In this document: positions 53,869 through 63,328 of the stretch, one piece after another
Numbering within the stretch: position 1 is the stretch's first letter
Layout: the number at the start of each line of letters is the position of its first letter
Source: Paludibacteraceae bacterium
GTDB taxonomy: Bacteria; Bacteroidota; Bacteroidia; Bacteroidales; Paludibacteraceae
DNA length: 64,000 nucleotides
Direction of reading: 5' to 3'
NCBI GenBank assembly: GCA_017962085.1
Contig: JAGCWA010000008.1
Coordinates: 25,470-89,469 of the forward strand
Notes under the pieces: model-generated
The model's input: the letters and a program-made list of their open reading frames with translations, nothing else
What the model was told of the DNA's origin: nothing
Databases searched by the model: none
Made by a program: the position numbers and the translations under genes

Positions 53869-56800
53869 TTATTTCACCAGCACCTTACAGTTCGCATTCT
53901 TGCCGTCGTTGACGGTCAGGACGATGACGTATTCCCCTGATTTCAGGCGCATTACCTTCTCCAATTCCACCTCGTCGAGGAGTTTCTCCACCACCCCATT
54001 GGCGCGGTAGACCACGATGCGGGCGTCCTTCAAGTCTTCCTCCGCCACACCCGATACCTTCACGGTGAATTCCGTACCCTTCGCCACCACATTAGGCTCC
54101 GCCGTGATGGCGTAGGCGGCCTCAACAGGAGCATAGACGATTGGTTCAATGAAGTAGCTCTTGCCATCCTTGTCGGTCACGTAGACCATGTACTCCCCAT
54201 CGAGGAGGTTGACATCGTTGAGGTATTGCTGGGCGGCGTTCTCGCACTTCCTACGATCCTTGTACCACTGGAAGGTTTGAAATTGTCCGTCTGCGTTGCG
54301 GCAGATCACCACGTCGTTCCATACCTTCACGTAGTAGCTCTTCCGCTTGTTGTCCGGAAGCATCACGTTGAAGGTGAATTCCTTCTCGGCGCAGTTCCCT
54401 TCCCCGTCGCACATCTCCAGCGTGGCGGTGTAGGCGCCCGGCTCCAGGCTGGACGGGCAGGTCAGAGAGACCGTGCTGTCGTTGGTGACGTCGCCCGAGC
54501 AAAGGGTCTTGTCCTCGTAGCGAACCTCATACTTCGAGCCTTCGCCGCCCGTGAGTTCATAGGATATCGTTTCGGAACCGCCCGGCAGAACGAGGTATAG
54601 TTTCTCCTCAACGGTCAGTTGAAGATTAGGTTTCTCCTTCTCTATGGTGAGGCTGTAGCGCACGATACTGTCGCAACCATGGATTGTCTGCAACGTATCA
54701 CTCCATGAAGCATCCTCCGTGTAGGTAGTGCCCTTCCAGGTGTAGCTACCCTCCGCAGTGATGGTCGTATCCACCACAGAACCCCTATGGATGGTCAGGT
54801 GGTAAGTAAGGATGCGGTCGCCACCGTCAGAGGAGGTCAGCGTGTCGCTCCAAACACTATTCTCGCTGTAGGTGACACCCTTGTAGACGTACGAACCGCA
54901 AGCCGCAATGGACGTATCAGTGACAGGAGTTGGTACTTCACCGTTGATTATCAAGCTAATATGCACAATACTATCACAACCATTAACCGTCTGCAACGTA
55001 TCGTTCCACGAAGCGCTCTCCGTGTAGGTGACCTTCTTCCAAGTGAAGCTCTCCTCCGCCGTGATGGTCGTATCCGTCGTCACGCTCTTGTGGAGGGTCA
55101 GGTGGTAAGCGAGGATACGGTAGCCACCATCGGTGGTGGTCAACGTATCGTTCCACGAAGCATTCTCCGTGTAGGTGACACCCTTGTAGACGTACGAATC
55201 GCAGGCCGCGATGGAGGTATCGGTAACAAGAGCAGGCACGTCACCATTGATTATCAAGTTAATACGCACAATGCTATCACAACCATTAACCGTCTGCAAC
55301 GTATCGTTCCACGAAGCGTTCTCCGTGTAGGTGACACCCCGCCAAGAGAAGTTTCCCTCCGCCTTTATGATCGTGTCCGTCGTCACACCCTTATGGATGG
55401 TCAGGTGGTAGGCGATGACATGGTCGGCACCCTCAGTGGAGGTCAGCGTATCGTTCCATGAAGCGCTTTCACGGTAAGTGATGCCCTTGAAGGCGAACGA
55501 GTCGCAAGCGACAATCGCAGAGTCGGTCACAGCGAGAGGCTCCTTCTCCTCGTAGAGAGCCGTGAAGTAGTAGGTATCAGGGATAGGCAGGACGGTCAGT
55601 TCATTGTCCCAACCCACAAAGGTGTAATTCTCACCGATGAAAGGTTCCTCGCCCTTGTATTCAGGGACTGTCTTGCAATCGATGGTATCCCGCCAGAGCT
55701 CCGCGCCACCCGGGTTTTGGAAGACGACGATCGGGGAAGAGACGATTTTGAAGGTAACCGGGACCTCAGAGTATCCATGTTTGTCGTATTTACTACCGCA
55801 AGGGAATATGAAGGTGCCAGGTTCATTCGTTCCATCCACCCATTCCGCGGTAGCGTTAAACTCATTGTCCAGAGACATGACACCCACCTTGACATAATTG
55901 AGTTGGACGCACCCGTTAAACATATAAATATAACAATTCTCCACCAATTCCGTAGCCGGCAATTCAGGGGCCGTCTTCAATGATTCGCAACCAATGAACA
56001 TGCCGTGATAACAGTCATGGACCAATTTAGTCGCAGGCAAATCTGGGGCTTGTATCAGGTTGTCACACCCATAAAACATTCCCTGATAACAATGCGGCAT
56101 CAACGTGGTGGCAGGCAATTCAGGGGCATGTGTGAGACTATTGCAATATTTGAACAAACCATCAAAGCAATATTCATTTGGAATGACAGTCGACTCCCCC
56201 TTCCCATCGATCAGGCTCATTATGCTACCACCAGCCGCGATCAGTCCAGACATTTTGAATTCGTTCGATGAGATCAATGAATCCGCATCAAGCCAATTAA
56301 AACCATTAGGGTTATTTCCTTTCAGATAAACCTTATCCCCCACATTCTCCAACGTTATTTTTTCGCTCGGATCCAATTTCTTCCATGATTTCCCTTCGTC
56401 AAGGGAGTACCAAACGTCCGGGACCACATCACCGGCATTACTGTACCATATTTGGGAGCCAGCCTCCTCGGCCGTGAAGTGGAGACATTTACTAGGGTCA
56501 AACTGTTTCTCATATACGGCGGTGAAGTAGTAGACGTCAGGATCCGTGATGAGCGTCGGCTCAGGATCCCAGCCCAGGAAGGTGGACTGTTCACCATAGG
56601 TTGGGGTCGCACCCCCATATTCAGGGATTGTATTACAGTCGATCGTATCTTGCCAAAGCACCGTGCTGTCCGGGTTTTGGAAGATGACAATCGGGGAACT
56701 GACGATCGTAAAATTCCAAGGCACCTCGCTGACACCACGTCTATCATACCTACTACCGCAAGGGAAAATGAAGGTACCAGGTTCATCCACGCCCACGACC

Positions 56801-59800
56801 CATCCATCCGTAGCCCTCATATCATTATCCAGAGACATGACACCCACCTTGATGTAGGTTAGGTTCTCACAATTACTGAACATATCCATGTAACAATACG
56901 GCTTCAACTCCGTGGCAGGCAATTCAGGAGCAAGGGTCAAAGACCTACAATTAGCGAACATCGAGTTGTAACAATACGCTTCCAATTCCGGAGCCGGAAG
57001 TTCCGGAGCCTGCACCAAAGAGATGCAATCGAAGAACATCAAATTGTAACAACTCGGTTTCAACTCCGTAGCCGGAAGTTCGGGAGCCTGCGTCAAAGAA
57101 GCGCAGCCGTAGAACATCGAATGGTAACAAGATTCAGCCAATATCATAGCCGGGAGTTCAGGAGCCCGTGTCAAGGAGGTGCATTGGGAGAACATACCCG
57201 TGTAACAACTAGGCTTCATTTCCGTGGCAGGCAACTCAGGGGCACGAGACAGAGAACTACAACCCAAGAACATTGCCACACAACAAGAAGTCGCCAACTC
57301 TGTAGCGGACAACTCAGGGGCTTGAATCAGACCAGTGCATTGGGAGAACATATTCATGTAACACTGCGTCGCCAATGTCGTGGCAGGCAGGTCAGGAGCC
57401 TTTTTGAGGGCACTGCAACCAAAGAACATGTAGGAATAGCAGTTCGGCGCCAATGACGTGGCAGGTAGCGCAGGAGGATTCACCAGCGACTCGCAGCCAC
57501 GGAACATATCGCCATAACACATCGTATCCAGCTTAGTGGCAGGTAAGGCGGGAGCCGTCTTAAGCGAATCGCAATAAGCGAACATATAAGAATAGCAGAG
57601 CTCCCGCATCTCAGTGGCAGGCAACGCAGGAGCCTCCTTGAGGTTCATACATCTCATGAACATTTCGCTATAGCATGCAAGCGTCAATGTCGTGGCAGGC
57701 AATCTAGGAGCCTTCGTGAGGGCGGAACAATCGGCGAACAAAGAGTTAAAGCAACGTTCACATGGAATCACAGTCGTTTCACCCACACCATCGACCAAAC
57801 TCATGATGCTACCGGAAGCAGCTATCCTACCCGACAAGCCGGAGAATCTCAAGTATGGCAACCCGGCACCGTCCGGATTATACCCCCTGACATAGACTTG
57901 ATCTCCCACATGATCCAAAGGCACCTTTTGGTTCGGGCCCCACGATTCCCAACTTTTTCCTCCATCCACGGAGTATTCCATATCCACGGATCCCAGAATA
58001 CAAGAGTACGCCACTCCAGAGCCCGCCGCCTCGGCCGTGAAGCAGAGCCAGTCACCTTCGATGTTATCAGATTCGTCGCGGTATTGAGCGGTATAATAAT
58101 AGACACCAGGGGCATAGATGAGCGTCATCTCCTTGTCCCATTTCCAGAAAACCAAACCCTCCTTGTAGGTAGGAGGCATTTCGCCCCTGTATTCCGCCGC
58201 AGTGAAACAGGCGATGGTATCACGCCAAAGCTCCGTACTGTCCGGATTACGGAAGACGACGATCACATGTCCCTCGATGTCGAAATTGTCCGGCACCTCG
58301 GAGACACCATGTTTGTCGTACTTAGTGCCACAAGGGAAGATGAAGGATCCAGGGCCATCCACACCGGCGACCCAGTTCTCCGTCGCCCCCACGTTATTGT
58401 CCAAGGACATAAAATCCACCTCGATATATTCCAAGCTGGAGCACCCCTCAAACATGTGGGCATAGCAATGGTCCGCCCAGACGTCGGTCACCAACAACGG
58501 AGCCCTCTTCAGTTGCGAGCAGTCCTTGAACAATCCATAATAGCAACTATCCGCCAAATCGGTCGACATCAGATTCGGAGCCATGGTCAAAGAGGAACAA
58601 CCTTGGAACATATAGGCGTAGCAACCCGGCGCCAATCCTGCGGCTTCCAGAGGGGAAACCACCGTCAGATTCTCGCAATAGGAGAACATAGAGGCATAGC
58701 ACTCCCTTTCCAGCACATGGGCGGGCAAATCAGGCATTTTCTTGAGACTGGTGCAATGGCTGAACATATTCTTGTAGCAAGCCAAACTCATTGCGACGGC
58801 AGGGAGTTCAGGCGCCTTGGTAAGCGATGCGCATCCGGCAAAGAGCGAGTCGAAGCAATGCGCGCATGGGATTACCGCCCGACCATTTTCCCCAGCGACC
58901 AGACTCATCACGTTACCGGAGGCGGCGAGTTGTCCGGACATGCCGAAGCAAGTCTTGTCGGAGGCGCTATGGGAGAAGCCATTCCGGTTGTCACCCTTGA
59001 TATAGACCTTGGAACCGACTTCCCCAAAGGTGTAGTGTTCCCCCGGACTCAGTGTCTGCCATGTCTCGCCACCGTCGACGGAATATTGCACATCAGGGCG
59101 ATTCTCACCGTAGTTCGTGTACCAGATCTCAGAGCCCGCCTCCTCGGCCGTGAAGCAGAGCCAAGGACCCGGAGGCACATCACCACCCTCCGAATATTGG
59201 GCGATATAGTAATAGAGCCCCGCCTCGGAAGGGGTGGTCAGGTCCTTATCCCAACCAATGAAGACCTTACCCTCACCATAGGTAGGGGTCGGGCCCCCAT
59301 ACACCGGCACCGATTCACAATCGACGGTGTCGCGCCAAAGCTCCGTATCGTCGGCATTCAGGAAGACGAGGATAGGAGACGCCTTGATTTCAAAATTATC
59401 CGGCACCTCAGAGACCCCATGTTTATCGTACGTGCTGCCGCAAGGGAAGACGAAGAGGCCAGGGCCATCCACGCCATCGACCCAATTCAGCGTGGCGTCA
59501 AAATCATTGTCCAAGGTCATGACACCCACTTCGATATAGTCTAGGCTCGCACATTCGGCGAACATCTCCTTATAGCACTCCCTTTTCAGCTCCGACGACA
59601 ACAACAGAGGGGCGCGGGTAAGAGAGGTACACCCCTTGTACATCGACGAGAAGCAGCCATCCGCCAACTCCTCGACCATCAATTTACCGCCATCGAAAAT
59701 ACTTGTACAATACGCGAACATGGACGAATAGCAATAATCCGCCATGACAGAGGCTGGCAAGAGACCCACCTCAGAAATAGAAGCACATCCATAGAACATG

Positions 59801-62800
59801 GAGCCATAGCAACTTGGCGCCAGAACCTCCGCCGGCAAATTCGGGATCCGAGTCAACGATTCGCAGCCATAGAACATGTTCGCATAGCAAGCTTCAGCCA
59901 ACTCCATGGCAGGCAATTCCTCAGGGGCGACCATTAAGCCCGTACATTTCATGAACATAGAATTGTAACAACCCTGAGCAAGCTTCGTGGCCGGCAAACT
60001 TCCAGCCCCACCCAAAGAGAGGCAACCCGCGAACATATAGTTATAACAATATGGAGCCAATTCCATGGCAGGCAATTCAGGGAATTCGGCAAGGATCTCA
60101 CACCCCGCGAACATGTAATGGTAGCACGACTCCTTCAATGAAACGGCAGGCAAAGAGGGAGGGTTGGAGATTGTTGTGTTCTTGAACAGATGGGCGAAGC
60201 AATAGTCGTTCGGTATTTGGGTGGAAGTGCCCTCTCCATCGATCAGGCTCATCACACTACCTGAGACATCTATTTTGCCCGATGTCTTAAATTGAGTATA
60301 TACATTTTCCTGATGGGAGAAGCCATCCGGGTTGAGACCCCTGATATAAACCTTATCCCCGGCACTTCCCAACGCCACCATATCCCCAGCGTTCAAAGGA
60401 GTCCACGTGACACCCCCATTCTCGGTATATTCCACATTAGGGTGATTACCGCCGACGTTCTCTATCGTAAAGAGGGCGCCGTCCTCTCCTGCGGAGAAGC
60501 AGAGGCAATTAGGAGGCACAGGGCTTACCATGTTTTCGTAGACGGCGGTATAGTAGTAAATGCCCGGATCAGCGATCGCCTCCAGTTCCTTGTCCCATCC
60601 CAAGAAGGAGGTACCCACACCTACGCTAGGAGGCATAACACCTCCATACACAGGTGTATCGCCACAGTCTATCGTGTCAGTATACAATACCGACCCATTA
60701 GGATTCTGGAAAATGACGATAGGCGAACCGACGATAGTGAAGTCATCAGGCACTTCGGAGGCGCCATGCTTATCATACGTGCTACCGCAAGGGAAGACGA
60801 AGGTTCCGGAACGATTCACTTCACTGACCCAATCCTTTGTCGCATCCACATCATTGTCCAAGGAGAGGACCCCTACCCTGATATATTCCAGGGACGAACA
60901 TCCTTCGAACATTTTTCCGTAGCAATCCTTCACCAATGCGTCGGCAAGCAGGTCAGGAGCCTGCGTCAGGCCCTCGCACCACTGGAACATGCCTTGGTAG
61001 CACCCCTCCTTCAGTGTCGTGGCAGGCAATGCGGGCGCTTCGGTCAGCAACTTACAGTTCCCGAACATACCCCCGTAACAACCCTGCGCCAAGGTTGCGG
61101 CAGGCAAAGCGGGCGCTTCGGTCAGGTTTTGGCATCCATTGAACATGAGGTTGTAGCAATATGGAGCCAGTGCGGTGGAAGGCAACTCAGGAGCCTTCGA
61201 CAAACCAGTGGAACGGAACATCTCCGCATAGCAATAATCCGCCATTTTCGTGGCAGGCAACCCAGGAGCCTGCGTCAATTTGGAGCAGGACATGAACATC
61301 GCCTCGTAGCAATGTTTCGCCAGGGTTTTGGCCGGCAATTCCGGGGCACGTTCCAACAAGAAACAATTATTGAACATATTGGAATAGCAGCCTTCCGTCA
61401 AGGTCATGGCAGGCAGCTCCGAGGCCTGCTTCAGGTTCTGACAAGACTGGAACATATGGTCATAGCAATATTTCGTCAGGGTTGTGGCGGTCAGATCCGG
61501 CGCATTCAAAAGGCCCCCGCAATAATAGAACAAGTAGGCGAAACAATAGTCGCACGGAATGGTTTCGGAGATCCCCACTCCATCTATCAGGCTCATCACG
61601 CTACCCGAAGCGGAGACATTTCCTCCCAATATCATGAAATGCGAGCAGGCGTTCCTATCGTTGCTGTCGGGAGAGAACATGTCATACAAAGCATGGGAGA
61701 AGCCATCCGGGTTATTACCCCTGAAATAGACTTTATCGCCCACATTTTCCAGGATGACACGTCCGTCCGGTGTCAACGGCAACCATGTCTTCCCCTCATC
61801 CAAGGAGTATTGCACGTCAGGGGTATTGCCGCCATAGTTCAAGTACCCGATTTGCGGAGTACCCGATTCGGAAGTGAAGCAGAGGTAGTTTGGAGCCCCA
61901 ACATAATCATACACGGCGGTGTAGTAGTAGACATCCGGCACAGTGTGTACCTCCAGGGGTTTGTCCCATCCCTGGAAAGAATAATCAGGGCCCATGCTCG
62001 GCGGATTCCCGTTGTACACAGGCGCCGCATCGCAGCCGATGGTATCCCGCCAAAGCTCCTTGCCGTCCGGGTTTTGGAAGATGACGATCGGTGAGGCTAC
62101 GATGGTGAAGTTATCCGGCACTTCGGATACACCATGTTTGTTGTATTTGCTACCGCACGGAAAAATGAAAAGGCCTTCTTGGGTGATGCCTGACACCCAA
62201 TCCTTCGTGGCATTCACATCGTTGTCCAATGACCTCAAACCGACTTTGATGTAGTTCAAGCTGGTGCAGTTTTTGAACATGCCATTGTAACAATTACTTA
62301 CCAACGTTTGGGCCGGCAATTCAGGCGCAGTAGTCAAACTAGTGCAATTTTCGAACATACCCTCATAGCAATAAGATGTCAACTCCGTAGCCTTTAATTC
62401 AGGCGCTTTAACTAATTTCTTCGCTTCCCTGAACATGTACGCATAACAACTATAGGTCAATTTCGTGGCGGGGAGATCCGGCGCTTCCGTCAATCCCGTG
62501 TAGGCGAACATGTTCATGTAGCAATTAGTTGCCAACGTGGTGGCAGATAATACAGGCTTTTTTTTCAATTTAGAACAGCTCATAAACATATTCCCATAGC
62601 AGAATTCGGACAATGTGGTGGCTGGCAATTTCGGGATTTCCGTCAATCCGCAGTTATAAAACATAGCGTTATAACATCCCTCCGCAAGAGTTGTGGCTGG
62701 TAATTCGGGGGCTTTGGTGAGTACATTACAGCGTCCGAACAAGTAAAAAAAGCAACCTTTACTTCCACTCGGTATGACGGTCGTATTGCCCTCTCCGTCT

Positions 62801-63180
62801 ATTAGGCTCATCACGCTTCCTGACGCGGCGATACTTCCTTTCATTTTAAAATATGTGCAATCCAGCTCGGGCAAATCCACGAGGGTGTACATACTCAAGA
62901 CATGGGAAAATCCATTAGGGTTGTTTCCCCGTATATAGACCTTGGATCCTACAGTCGGAAGGACAACATGACTGTTCGCCTCCCAAGCTGTCCAGGAGGC
63001 ACCCCCATCTGTGGAATATTGCATGTCCGGATGGTTATTCGCCTCATTCACATACCACACTTCAGAGTTATCCGCCTCCGCCGTGAAACAGAGATAGTTG
63101 GCCGCCAATCCCCCGTGGAACGAGAAAAATAGCAGGATGAAGGTGACAATCCACCTGTAACATTTGTAAACACGTACCAT
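53869..63180 (-). CDS. Giant secreted repeat protein 2 (BspA-like CYxxMF repeats, six blocks)
   Basis: A 3103-aa protein with signal peptide (to HGGLAA). Six blocks start near residues 27, 427, 890, 1342, 1713 and 2233. Each has a CFTAE-type beta domain, a SGSVMSLIDGEG linker, a run of 25-26-residue leucine-rich repeats (pattern CY..MF..C.SLT.APELPATTL; 7, 9, 9, 6, 12 and 4 copies by my count) and an InlB-like domain (SPIVIFQNPDGKELWRDTI, YYYTAVY). Residues about 2550-2845 hold three pairs of GCDS-type repeats as in giant 1. The end has an Ig-like YYVKVWNDVVICRNADGQF segment and a T9SS CTD-like domain (about 3024-3103; EPNVVAKGTEFTVKVSGVAE, KSGEYVIVLTVNDG). Resembles BspA adhesins; ligand unknown. 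Confidence 0.87.
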   Translation of the reverse strand: MVRVYKCYRWIVTFILLFFSFHGGLAANYLCFTAEADNSEVWYVNEANNHPDMQYSTDGGASWTAWEANSHVVLPTVGSKVYIRGNNPNGFSHVLSMYTLVDLPELDCTYFKMKGSIAASGSVMSLIDGEGNTTVIPSGSKGCFFYLFGRCNVLTKAPELPATTLAEGCYNAMFYNCGLTEIPKLPATTLSEFCYGNMFMSCSKLKKKPVLSATTLATNCYMNMFAYTGLTEAPDLPATKLTYSCYAYMFREAKKLVKAPELKATELTSYCYEGMFENCTSLTTAPELPAQTLVSNCYNGMFKNCTSLNYIKVGLRSLDNDVNATKDWVSGITQEGLFIFPCGSKYNKHGVSEVPDNFTIVASPIVIFQNPDGKELWRDTIGCDAAPVYNGNPPSMGPDYSFQGWDKPLEVHTVPDVYYYTAVYDYVGAPNYLCFTSESGTPQIGYLNYGGNTPDVQYSLDEGKTWLPLTPDGRVILENVGDKVYFRGNNPDGFSHALYDMFSPDSNDRNACSHFMILGGNVSASGSVMSLIDGVGISETIPCDYCFAYLFYYCGGLLNAPDLTATTLTKYCYDHMFQSCQNLKQASELPAMTLTEGCYSNMFNNCFLLERAPELPAKTLAKHCYEAMFMSCSKLTQAPGLPATKMADYCYAEMFRSTGLSKAPELPSTALAPYCYNLMFNGCQNLTEAPALPAATLAQGCYGGMFGNCKLLTEAPALPATTLKEGCYQGMFQWCEGLTQAPDLLADALVKDCYGKMFEGCSSLEYIRVGVLSLDNDVDATKDWVSEVNRSGTFVFPCGSTYDKHGASEVPDDFTIVGSPIVIFQNPNGSVLYTDTIDCGDTPVYGGVMPPSVGVGTSFLGWDKELEAIADPGIYYYTAVYENMVSPVPPNCLCFSAGEDGALFTIENVGGNHPNVEYTENGGVTWTPLNAGDMVALGSAGDKVYIRGLNPDGFSHQENVYTQFKTSGKIDVSGSVMSLIDGEGTSTQIPNDYCFAHLFKNTTISNPPSLPAVSLKESCYHYMFAGCEILAEFPELPAMELAPYCYNYMFAGCLSLGGAGSLPATKLAQGCYNSMFMKCTGLMVAPEELPAMELAEACYANMFYGCESLTRIPNLPAEVLAPSCYGSMFYGCASISEVGLLPASVMADYCYSSMFAYCTSIFDGGKLMVEELADGCFSSMYKGCTSLTRAPLLLSSELKRECYKEMFAECASLDYIEVGVMTLDNDFDATLNWVDGVDGPGLFVFPCGSTYDKHGVSEVPDNFEIKASPILVFLNADDTELWRDTVDCESVPVYGGPTPTYGEGKVFIGWDKDLTTPSEAGLYYYIAQYSEGGDVPPGPWLCFTAEEAGSEIWYTNYGENRPDVQYSVDGGETWQTLSPGEHYTFGEVGSKVYIKGDNRNGFSHSASDKTCFGMSGQLAASGNVMSLVAGENGRAVIPCAHCFDSLFAGCASLTKAPELPAVAMSLACYKNMFSHCTSLKKMPDLPAHVLERECYASMFSYCENLTVVSPLEAAGLAPGCYAYMFQGCSSLTMAPNLMSTDLADSCYYGLFKDCSQLKRAPLLVTDVWADHCYAHMFEGCSSLEYIEVDFMSLDNNVGATENWVAGVDGPGSFIFPCGTKYDKHGVSEVPDNFDIEGHVIVVFRNPDSTELWRDTIACFTAAEYRGEMPPTYKEGLVFWKWDKEMTLIYAPGVYYYTAQYRDESDNIEGDWLCFTAEAAGSGVAYSCILGSVDMEYSVDGGKSWESWGPNQKVPLDHVGDQVYVRGYNPDGAGLPYLRFSGLSGRIAASGSIMSLVDGVGETTVIPCERCFNSLFADCSALTKAPRLPATTLTLACYSEMFMRCMNLKEAPALPATEMRELCYSYMFAYCDSLKTAPALPATKLDTMCYGDMFRGCESLVNPPALPATSLAPNCYSYMFFGCSALKKAPDLPATTLATQCYMNMFSQCTGLIQAPELSATELATSCCVAMFLGCSSLSRAPELPATEMKPSCYTGMFSQCTSLTRAPELPAMILAESCYHSMFYGCASLTQAPELPATELKPSCYNLMFFDCISLVQAPELPAPELEAYCYNSMFANCRSLTLAPELPATELKPYCYMDMFSNCENLTYIKVGVMSLDNDMRATDGWVVGVDEPGTFIFPCGSRYDRRGVSEVPWNFTIVSSPIVIFQNPDSTVLWQDTIDCNTIPEYGGATPTYGEQSTFLGWDPEPTLITDPDVYYFTAVYEKQFDPSKCLHFTAEEAGSQIWYSNAGDVVPDVWYSLDEGKSWKKLDPSEKITLENVGDKVYLKGNNPNGFNWLDADSLISSNEFKMSGLIAAGGSIMSLIDGKGESTVIPNEYCFDGLFKYCNSLTHAPELPATTLMPHCYQGMFYGCDNLIQAPDLPATKLVHDCYHGMFIGCESLKTAPELPATELVENCYIYMFNGCVQLNYVKVGVMSLDNEFNATAEWVDGTNEPGTFIFPCGSKYDKHGYSEVPVTFKIVSSPIVVFQNPGGAELWRDTIDCKTVPEYKGEEPFIGENYTFVGWDNELTVLPIPDTYYFTALYEEKEPLAVTDSAIVACDSFAFKGITYRESASWNDTLTSTEGADHVIAYHLTIHKGVTTDTIIKAEGNFSWRGVTYTENASWNDTLQTVNGCDSIVRINLIINGDVPALVTDTSIAACDSYVYKGVTYTENASWNDTLTTTDGGYRILAYHLTLHKSVTTDTTITAEESFTWKKVTYTESASWNDTLQTVNGCDSIVHISLIINGEVPTPVTDTSIAACGSYVYKGVTYSENSVWSDTLTSSDGGDRILTYHLTIHRGSVVDTTITAEGSYTWKGTTYTEDASWSDTLQTIHGCDSIVRYSLTIEKEKPNLQLTVEEKLYLVLPGGSETISYELTGGEGSKYEVRYEDKTLCSGDVTNDSTVSLTCPSSLEPGAYTATLEMCDGEGNCAEKEFTFNVMLPDNKRKSYYVKVWNDVVICRNADGQFQTFQWYKDRRKCENAAQQYLNDVNLLDGEYMVYVTDKDGKSYFIEPIVYAPVEAAYAITAEPNVVAKGTEFTVKVSGVAEEDLKDARIVVYRANGVVEKLLDEVELEKVMRLKSGEYVIVLTVNDGKNANCKVLVK

Positions 63181-63242
63181 ATAACCTTCTAAATTACATC
63201 CCTTAAAAGCGTGGCATTAGACTCTAAACATATCACACAGAG

Positions 63243-63250
63243 CAAATTTA
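63243..63250 (-). promoter_or_regulatory. Promoter -7 element of giant protein 2 operon
   Basis: Minus-strand TAAATTTG with TTG 19 bases upstream. The leader to the ATG at 63180 is about 55 bases. Confidence 0.6.
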
Positions 63251-63328
63251 ATAATTTTTAAGAAATGCCCAATATTCTTCAACAAAAAGCATTCCTACAA
63301 TGTGTGAAGGCACCCATGGGAAGAGGCG

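Noticed and set aside
60292-62094. Long plus-strand open frames (up to 600 codons) opposite giant 2, and similar ones opposite giant 1
   Set aside because: They are antisense to in-frame coding repeats, so the lack of stops repeats with the unit. They have no signal peptide, no recognisable domain and no promoter or ribosome binding site.
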